Positions 29,353 to 39,200 of a stretch of 64,000 nucleotides of DNA are shown piece by piece. How positions within the stretch are numbered: the stretch's first letter is position 1; each line of letters begins with the position of its first letter. A program made the translations under genes and the position numbers. A model generated the notes under the pieces. The model had not been told where the DNA came from. It made no database searches and saw nothing but the letters and a program-made list of their open reading frames with translations. The stretch is from Euglena gracilis (lineage: Eukaryota > Euglenida > Euglenophyceae > Euglenales): the NCBI GenBank assembly GCA_039621445.1, contig CP154957.1:27326541-27390540 (forward strand), in the 5' to 3' direction.

Positions 29353-29732
29353 GGTACCGTGCCCCCCCCCCCCCGCGAACTATTCCCACCCAAGGAGGCC
29401 ACTTTTCCCGGATGGGAATAGTTCGGGGGGAATAGTTGGGGGGTTGGCACATACGAACCCCCCCCCCAACTATTCCCACCTCCCCCGAACTACTCCCAAC
29501 CCCCCCACCCAAACTATTCCATACTCCCAAAAATCTGCGAAGCGGCAAAAAAATGTGAATTTCAGCCACTTTTTCTTCAAAATGTCGCCCAAATATGTCA
29601 GCAAAATTCATAATTTTTCGAAAAATTCTAAAAATCTTGCCGCTTTGCGGCGTACCTTCAAAAAATGCCAACCCCCCCCCAACTATTCCCGAAGAATAGT
29701 TGGGGGAATAGTTGGGGGGGGGTCATGGTAAC
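29353..29732. mobile_element. C-run/AACTATTCCC element
   Basis: GGTACCGTG plus a C run on the left faces G runs plus CATGGTAACC on the right. GAACTATTCCC and GGGAATAGTT blocks repeat at both ends. Confidence 0.72.
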
Positions 29733-30514
29733 CACATTCCAAAATTGAACTCAATAATGACGCATCAAAAGTGGCTGCAGATTATGCAACAATTTAAATC
29801 TGGTTCTGGCAGTGGTTATCACCATGCCTGAGAGGGGGGGGGTGATTGGCTGCCAGAGTCCGGAGCACCACCCCTCCTGCCAAAGGGGTTCGAACCGACC
29901 CCTGGAGGGGTACCCAGCCCCCCAAATATTAAAAGTTTCCCTTTGTCCCGATCTTTTTTTGCATTTTTAACAAAATTTTTGCCCAGATAGTGCCCAGAAT
30001 GCCACCTTTGGCCGTTTTGGGGGATCACATATTTTCGGCCTGGTGCTTTGCGCCGGGCCGAGAATCAGTCACCTGGACCGCACCACTGTTAAGGTGGGGG
30101 AGGGTGTCCCCCCTTGTGGACCAGACCCCTTGTGGAGGGGATCCGACCCCACACCTGCCCCAAGGTCGAACCCTGTCCATGCCCTTGTGCAAAACAAAGT
30201 GATGCCAGTGCGAAGCGCTGGAGATCGCACCAGCATTTTTTAATTTTTTTGTTTTGGATTTTTTGTGCTTTGGATTTTCTGCATTCCCAAAACTGACCCT
30301 TAGGGAGGTGACTGACCCGTTTTGTAAAATGAAGTGGGAGGTGCCTGAACTCTGAACTCGTTTTGTGTTTGTGAAATGTGGAACTCCCCTGCCCTCCGTG
30401 TGGCACAAAGCGCTTGCCTGTGTTGGACTTTGAAAAGGGCTTGTTACCCAGAGAAGCCTCCTGTTGCTGTGGGAAAGGTCTGGCTGGCTGACTGGCTGGC
30501 TCTCCTCCAGCTAA

Positions 30515-30554
<40 letters not shown>

Positions 30555-31151
30555 GAAAAGCCTGACAATTACAATCCTGGCTGGGGATCAAACAGGCTTC
30601 TTTTTAAGGAAGGTCGCCCCCCTCCCCGCCGCCCCCGGAGGGGTTGGAGGGTGGGTGCCATGGAGAGATGGGGTATTTTCCCTGCCAAGTGCCCTACCAA
30701 GAACCCTCCCAAGGTTGGGGTGGCTCTTATATGTAGGCATCAGCTTTGGAGCAAGGCAATTATCTGATAATGCAGAGAAAGCTGTTCTGGCATTATTTGT
30801 AGTAGTGCTGGGCTCATGCTCACCTAACCCCTTTGCTTGGCTCCGTCGCAAAAACTCTCTTATGTTTTGGGCACACCTTTTCAGATATCTTTGCAAATGT
30901 TTCAGATGATCCCCCCTCAAAAACCCGTTGGGGATTCGGATTTCTTGGGCTAGGGGTTGATAGGAAACCACTCCTGTGAAAGGTGCTAAATGGATTCCCA
31001 TTCAGCTCCCAACCGGCATCTTCCCCAGTCAGATACCAACTGTCGGCTTTCTACCCTTCCACACCCCCGAACAGGTGGGCTGCGGCAGCGGATGGCGCAC
31101 TCCGGCGCCTCCGGCGCATGACCCTCGAGGTGGGCCCACCACCACACTGGG
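29733..31151. other. region upstream of the CDK-like gene
   Basis: No gene recognised. It contains a (CCAG)n tract of about ten units (30515-30553) facing TGGCTGACTGGCTGGCT, and G/C-run DNA at 29835-30130. 31075-31150 becomes GC-rich just before the presumed start codon. Confidence 0.5.
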
Positions 31152-31256
31152 ATGCCGGGCGCAGAGCACAAGCGCCGCTGGACCCCCAAGGGGTGGTTCT
31201 CGTCCTCCAGCAAGCGGAAGCCGGCGACCGTGCCCGTATACCCGGCCTTCCTGGAG
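31152..31256 (+). CDS. CDK-like kinase, exon 1
   Basis: GC-rich ORF from ATG 31152: MPGAEHKRRWTPKGWF, SSSSKRKPATVPVYPAFLE, basic and Ser-rich, before a GTCGAT donor in phase 0. It is not conserved, so assignment as the first exon rests on frame and composition. The preceding 80 bases are also GC-rich but carry no clear start. Confidence 0.6.
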
Positions 31257-34200
31257 GTCGATGAGTCCCACAGCCATGGCCGGGGTCTTCTATGGGCAGC
31301 TGGCACGTGTCGGAAGATGGCACGCAATAGGCAATGGCACCAACGTCCTCTTGGGGGAAATATTAAACCTTGCGGAAGTGGTGGATTAAATTTTCTTGGA
31401 AGTTGGAAGAATAAATTTTCTCTGTGACATTGTCTGCTGCACCCAAACTCACAGCTATTTCAAGTTGTGGAATGCCCATTAGTACAGTTTTATCATCTGT
31501 TTCTCAATGCAGCAGCAATCCCAATGGGGCTCCGGCCACATCACGACGCTCTCCATCAACGATGCGCACATGGGCCCCCAAGTGACGGGCAATTACCAGC
31601 CCCTTGCCTGTGTGGGGCGGGGGACCTACGCAGGGCTGTATGGGAATACTCAAAACCCCACAGGTCGTGGGTCGGGGGAGGCCCGAGTCCCCAACCCCCA
31701 CCAGGCCTGCCAAGTATTCCTGGAGGCGCGGATTTTCCGGTCACAAGTTTCCTTGCCCGGTGCCATGAGGGGGGGGGGCCCTCCCGCACACCCCTGGACC
31801 TACGGCACAGTCTGGAAGGCTCTCCACAAGCCTACGGGCGAGATACGGGCCATCAAGAAGCTGGTCGGCGGGCTGGCCATCCTTTCAGGGCTGGGGCTTT
31901 GCTTTGTTTTGAGGGTTGAATGGTCGGAATGGTCACCTTATTTCTCCTTTGTCCGCTTTGATGCGTTTTCTCAGAACATTCTCAACTCTGGTCACCTTTG
32001 TTGCACTTGAAGCAGGGTCGCCTGTGTGCAATGTTTTTGGCGGGGCAAAAAACATTCTCAAAAATAGTCCAAAGCAGTCAAAAACATCCAAGAAGCAGCA
32101 AGGGTGCCAATGAGGATCTCAAAGCTGATGCAGGGGAATGTGGAACCCAAGGGGTGGGTGAGTGGGAAGGTGGGAAAGAATACGCAACAAGGCACCTCCA
32201 AATTTGCAACAACTGGTTTTGCCAGGCACTGTGCGTGTGTAGAGATTGCACAAATGTGTTCCTTTTTTTCTGTTCATTAAATCTTGAAAAAACTCCTTCT
32301 TCCTTTTGTGTTTTTTGTTGTGATTTTGCTGTTTTTTTGTGTCATGTTTTCGAGGGTCCATTGCTCTCTGCCCTCTTTGCCCTCTCCCTTTGCCACCGGG
32401 TAAGCACCTATGAAATGACTGGGCATGTCTGGCCATGACTGGCTTTGAGGACTCCCATGGGTGGGGTTCTGTGACTGGGCGTGACTGGGCATGGCTGGCT
32501 ATTCTTGGCTACTTTTGGCCATTTCCCCCCCTTTTGACCCCTTTTGGCCCCTTTCAGCTGTTTTGGGGCACTTTTGGCTGCTTTTGCCAAATTCTGACCA
32601 TTTTTGCTCATTTAACGCCATTTTTGGCCAAAAGGCCTGAAATGCCCCCAAATGGAAAAAAGAGGTCACTTTTTGCTGCTTTTGATTGTTTTTGGCCAAT
32701 TTTTATTAAGTTTTACTCTATTTTTGCCACTTTCGACAATTTTTTGGCAACGTTTGGCAACTTTTGGACCATTTTTGGCCACTTTTGGCCAATTTGAAAT
32801 TTAAATTGAAAGCAGCAAAAAAGTGCTTTTGGCCACCTTTTTTTTGCTGCTTTTCACTGCTTTCGGCCAATTTTTTTTTTTTGCTTTTGACGGCTCTTGG
32901 GCTTTTTTTTTTGCTGTTTTTGACTGCTTTCGGGTGTAAAAGCAGTGAAAAGCAGCAAAAAGTGGCTAAACGCGGTGAAAAGCAGCAAAAAAGTGGCCAA
33001 AAGCAGTCTAAAGCAGCAAAAAAGTGCCCCAAAGTGCCAAAGAGCAGCAGAAGCAGCCCAGAGTGGGCAAAAGTAGCCAAAGGTGGGCAAAGGTGGGCAA
33101 AAAAGTCCAAAATTGGCCAAACGTGGCCCAGAGGTGACCAAAAGTGACCAAAAAGCAACCAAAAGCAGCTCAAAGTGGTCAAAAACAACCAATCTTTGCC
33201 AGAAGTGGGCAAAAGTGGTAAAAAACCTAATCCTTTAAAGTTGGGGTGACTGGGATTTCTGTTGGCGTGCCTGGGCATGACTGGGCGTGACTGGGTCGAG
33301 GACTTTTGATGACCATGGGCGCTTGCCCCCGGGAGGCATATGGTTGTTCTGGTTGGGGTGGGGGGGATGTGGTTTGAACTGCATTCAATTTTTGGATTTT
33401 CGGTCTTGTGGAACGTGGCAAAAGCGGGCGATCTTTGTCGGATTCGGGGAGGGTGTGCGCTCCCCAAAAGGCTGTCATATTTAAAACCTGCTGGGATGCC
33501 ACCTGGGAAACCATCAGGGTGCCGGCCAGTTGACACTTGACAGTTCCCTGGAAAACTTCCAGGTGACATTGTCCCGGGGGACCAGGGTTTCCGTTATGCT
33601 CTCCCCCGTCTCTGCTGCCAGCACACCTCCCGCCAGATAGCGCGCGAGTGCCTCCTGCTACGGAAGCTGGACCACCCGAACATCATCCGCCTGCATGAGT
33701 TCCTCCCTGGGGAGGAGGAGAACGACATCTACCTCGTGTTCGACTTCATCAATACCACGCTGCTCATCGTCCTGACGCTTACAGGCCTCCGGCCGGGGCA
33801 GGTCCGGAACCTCACCTACCAGGCTTTGAGGGGGCTGAAGTACCTCCACTCCGCAGAAGTGTGTGACCTCAATTGCCACCTCGGCCTATTTGGGAGCCCA
33901 TTGCATGGACACTGCGCCGGCTGACAAATATATACAAATAGGCTGGCACACGACATGAAGCCTTGGCATGCAGCACCAGCCTGGTCCTTGGTCCAGCACA
34001 CCTTTCTCTTTCCTTCTTTTTCTCGGGAATGCCAGCTCATCTACCGTCATGTATTGCAGCAGCCTTGATTTGTGGGCTTTAGGTTGGTGAGATTCCCCCG
34101 TTGACCAGAGAGGGATTGCTGCCGGAGGACGTCAAGCTCGAAAGTTCAAGCTCGAGCATCGTCGAAATTTTTTAAGTCCTTGGGGGGGGGGGCCTTTTAA

Positions 34201-36211
34201 AGCATCCTCCAACCACCTCAAACGACATTCGAGGATGCTCGTGAGCATCCGCATCCCTGAATGCATGTCTCACAGGACCCAAGATCGCAAGTTCAAAGTT
34301 CACGTTGTGTTTAAAGAGGGGCACATGTTGCACAATGGTTTTTGTTATATTTGGGCCCTCCGAACAGTTGTGTACAAAGGACTTGCACTTGAGGATGCTT
34401 GCGAGCATCCTTGAGTGACCTCGGAACCTTCAAAGATGGTCGCGAGGATCCTTAAAAATCGTTCGAGGATGCTCACGAGCATCCTCCTTTGGAGCATCCT
34501 CCTACGTCAACCCTCCCGGGGATCCCCCATATGCCAAGGGTTCAGCTCGACCTTGTCAGGTACCCAGAAACCCTCCGAAAGACTGAAAATTTTCTGGAAC
34601 CAGCCTCCTGAAACCAAATTAACCAAGAAGAATTTTTGCACTTTGACATAATTTGCCAATGATTTCTCAAAAAAAAATTTGACATTTGGGGAGGGGGTGC
34701 AAAAATTCCCAACTGCCCCCTTTCATTTTGACCATGCCACTTCCTCAGCTGTGGGGTGTCCCCCTGCTTGATCATCGGCGGGGTCCACCATCCTCCGCCC
34801 CATTCCTTGTCTGCTTGTGCTTCAGATGCTGCACCGGGACCTGAAGCCGGAGAACCTGCTGCTCTCCAACAACGGCACGCTGAAGATCGCCGACTTCGGC
34901 CTCGCCCGCGCGGTGCCCACCCACTCCCGCTACATGACGAACGACGTGGCCACGCTGTGGTACCGGCCCATCGAGCTGCTGCTGGGCGGCTACGTCTACA
35001 ATGCCGGCATCGACATCTGGTCGATGGGCTGCATCGTGTACGAGATGTACACCCGCTCAGGGCTCCACTCAGAAATGCCCATCGAGGTCGAAAGGTCCTC
35101 TTTACCCTAGGATTTGCAATGTTTTTGTAAGGGCTCTGCAAAAGTTGTGAGCACACTGAGTGCGTTTTTCACAGAAGTTAATCAGCCACCCCAACTGAAG
35201 CAGGCATTTTAGTGGTGATGTCCGCTAAAATGCTGCTAAAATGCTTGCTCACTTCTCCACGGTCAAGGAGACGAGCTTCTTTTGACCTCCCTGCTTTTTC
35301 TTTGCCCCTTGTAGTGGGTGGAAGGGGGCGGGACGTGTTATTTAGAATCTGCACTTGTTGCCCTGAGCTTGTATTGGGTGAGGGTATAGTAGTTTTTCAG
35401 GGAAATAAATTCATTCCAGCATTTTGTTTTGTGCTGCAAGCAGGTCATTGCTCAAGGACCCGGGGGGGGGGGTCCCTGGCTAGCCATTTTGCTAGACACT
35501 GGAAAAATGGATAAGCTGCCCCCCCCCAGCTAGACTGGGGGATCCAGGCCCCCCCCCCAGCTGGAAAAAAATTCCTCTGGCGCTGCACCAAGGTGGAAAT
35601 GAGGTTTTAATATGATTTTTTTTGGCAGATTTTCCCCCAAAAATCCCAAAATACCAAAAGTGGGTATTTTTGGCCAGTTTTGGGGGTCCAAAAAAATTTT
35701 GGCGCTTCGCGCCGGTTACTGAATTTTTTTTTTCACTAGCTAGCCCTGCTAGCGGAACCCCCCTCCCCAGCGGGTCCACTGAGATTTCCACTAACAAAAT
35801 TTGGACTAGCTGCAATCCAGCCCCCCTCCCGGTACTGCAAAAATTTAAGCGAAAGCCTGGCTGCAAGGTAAATGTCAACAGGTTTCAGCGGGTCCCATTG
35901 ATCTGCACCCTGAGCTCACAAAATAATTTACGGGATTATGCAACCGAAGGGTGAGAGGTTTTGTGAAATTGGAAATCAGCCTCTCCAGCCACTGAACAGC
36001 TTTGTTTCCGGGCTGTCTGGTTTGGGCCCACCCTGTTGGGAATGGGGCGCCGGCCATCGGCGGCCGCTGTTCGACACGGACACCATCCCCCGGATGCTGC
36101 ACCAGATCACCGCTGAGCTGGGCTGGCCGACTGCCCCCCAGCAGGCCCTCCTGAGGCCCATCTGCCCCACCCAGGGCCTGGCCCTGGGCCTGCCTCCATG
36201 CACAGATGCTG

Positions 36212-36245
<34 letters not shown>

Positions 36246-39200
36246 ATGTGCGTGCGAGTGTGCTTGGGGGGGTCGAAAAAAGTGGGAAAATGAAATCCTT
36301 TTCTTGAAGGATCTGCAGAGCCTGTGAACGATGTGAGCGAGAACCCACGGGATCAAATCCCAAGGACAGGCAGTTGTGCGTATGAAGGTCGCTCCCACAG
36401 AGCCGTCAAATATCTTCCGTCTCGGAGACACCGAGCAGGGTGATGGCCTACACCCTGCCAGGATGGATATTGATGTTGCCTTTTGGGAGGGTCCCGATAA
36501 GTTTGGATAGATCGACGCCCCGATATCCTCATTTTTGTGATTTGGAGAACCCCCAAATCGCCCAAAAAAATCAACAAAAGGTACGTTACCCCCCCCCCAA
36601 TAAAGCCGATATTTCACGATATCCTTTTCGGGACCCGATAAATTCAAGATTTTCGATAAACATGATATGGGCCGATGCCCAATATCCATCCTTGCACCCT
36701 GCTTTTCTCCCCACAGGCCAGCCAACCCACCGTGTTACCGTGTTGGCTCAAGGCTCACCCCTTCCACCCCACCCCACTCCGGGCCGTCGCCACATACACC
36801 GTTCACGCCGAGGGGCCGGCCCCTGGCCCCGAGATGGACACGGTGCTGGGGGAGGTGGAACGGCCGACGGCGCCGCGCCGGCGGCTGGACGAGCTGGAGG
36901 CCTTGGACCCGGGGGCCCGGGAGTTTGTGCGGCCGATGCTGTCCGTGATCCCAGTTCGGGCAACGGCGGGCTGGTGGCGCTCCCGGCTGGCACGGGGTGC
37001 TCTTCCTGCGGACGGCGGGGGGGGGGGGGGTATGTTTGAAGTTGAACGTTTTGCGTGCCACGCAAAAGGCTGGCTGGTTTTTGCATCTCTTCCAAAGAAA
37101 ATCCACAATCCCTTTCAAATAGATGATATGTCCCTTTTGTTTTCTTTGGAGGTGCAATGCCAGCAGAAAAAAAGTTGTAAACAGCGATTTGAGCTTTGTT
37201 GGGATTCTCCCAGCGGGTACCCCAGCGTTTTCTCATGCTGGCCACAGCCACGTCTCTCTCTGCTGGCCACCTCCCCCCCCCCCCCCCGCACCGCTGCTGC
37301 CTGGCTTCGAGGATCGGTGGACGGCGGAGCAGGCGCTGCGGGCGCCCTTCCTGGAGGCGTTCCACCACCCGGGCCGGGAGCCCCGCTGCGCCGCGCCCGT
37401 CAAGCTGCCGTACAACGACGACCAGCTGTACCCGATGCTGTTCTACAAGCAGAACCTCTTCCCGGACCTGTTCGGCCGCCCTGGGCAGGGCCCCCAGGCA
37501 TGCGGGGGCTGGGGCACCGTCGCGGGTCACCTGGCACACCCGCAGTTGGGGGGACTGGTCTCTGAATGGCTGGACCCTTCGACTCATGCCCGGGGGGGGG
37601 GGGGGATGCAAACACATTCTTGATCCCAGTGGATAAAATCAGGAGCCAGCAAGGAGGTATTGCACCTCATAAGGGAGGGTGTCATTGCAGATCTGCCCCT
37701 CCCCCCTCCAATTTCCTTAAAAATTCCCTTCAAATCCCCGAAGAAATAATGACTGCCTAAAAAATTCTGAGGGAATACGAATGTTCAGGGGCAGCCAGGC
37801 AAAACATTTTGTACTTTATTTCATCATTTACAAAAAAAGAGGGAGAAAAGACAAAGGAAAGACTAATTGCAGACTGTTTTTTTGCATTTTTCAATTTTGG
37901 CGAAAATGGAGTTTTTGGGGTTTTTTTTGTGTTTTTTTTTTGAGTTTTTTTCCCAGCAATTTCCCATTTTTGCTTGGAATTTGTTTCGACTTGGAATACT
38001 TCCACATTTTATTATCCAATTTTCCTGAGGTTGAACTTTTTTGGTCAAATTTTGGTTAGATTTTTGTCATATTTGGACTTTTTGGTCAACAAATTGGATA
38101 TTTTGTTGTAATTTGGAATTTGGAAGAATGTTTTCAAAATCTGAACCCCTCCATTACACCGACGGTTCGGTATGTCATTTCACATTGAAATCCGGGGGGG
38201 GGGGGTCAGTATGCCGGAAATCGCCTGTTTTTTTTGACCTATTTTTTGACCCTCCCACAGGAGGGCTTTTTTGGGTTCGTTTTTTCAGCTAAAACCCAAA
38301 AGTGGACCCTCCAAGAATAAGACCCCCCTTGGGAAAATTCAGCAGCGGACCCAAAAAAAAGTAAGGGGGATCTTATTTTTTTGGAGGGGGGGTTAATCAC
38401 TGGCTGACCCCCCGCCCCCGGGAGACTGGTTTTTTCAGAGTGATTTGACTGACTGGTTTTTGGCCCGGACCCCCTCCCCCCAGGGGGAGGTTGGCAAAAA
38501 TCCACTAAAGTGGCCCGCAAAATTTTTTGGGTTTTTTTCCACGTTTGTGGTTAACTTTCCCTTTGATTCCAAAGTGGAGGGGTTGTGACTGACTGGTTTT
38601 CCAAAAAAGCGAGTGACTGGTTTTTGGAAGAGTGGAAGTGACCCCTCTCCCTCCCCCGGGGCTCGGTAAAAAAAATTGTATGATTTGGACCCATCCCCCC
38701 GTCATATTTATACAAGGGGAGCATTTGTATGAGGCTGCTGTCCATTTGTAGGTCCCTAGTGTCCAATGTATTTGATGCCGTTGCAATCTTACCAGGTTTT
38801 TGACTGTGTTGATGTATCAAGGCTGAGGATATTCACACACCTCTGGAGGCAACACTATCAAGATTCATTTTTGGTATTTTTTCATTATCTATGGAAAATG
38901 AAAACTGGCCCTCTGTTGTTATGCAACTGCATGGCGCCAGAACGTCATCCCACCTGGAGCATCACTCCCTGAACCCCAGCGTCAAGATGATGTCCAGAGG
39001 TTTCCAGAAACACAATTCTGCGGGGTGTTGGTAACCCCCCCCAAATAATACCCCCCCCGTGGTATTATGTTTTCGCCCGAAGTCCCGGCCCGAGGGGGGG
39101 GGGGTATTATTTGGGGGGGGGGGTATTATTTTTCGAAATTTTTCGAAATTTTTCGAAGTCGCGTAGAAGATAGCGCCAAAAACCACCTTTGGGGCCATTT

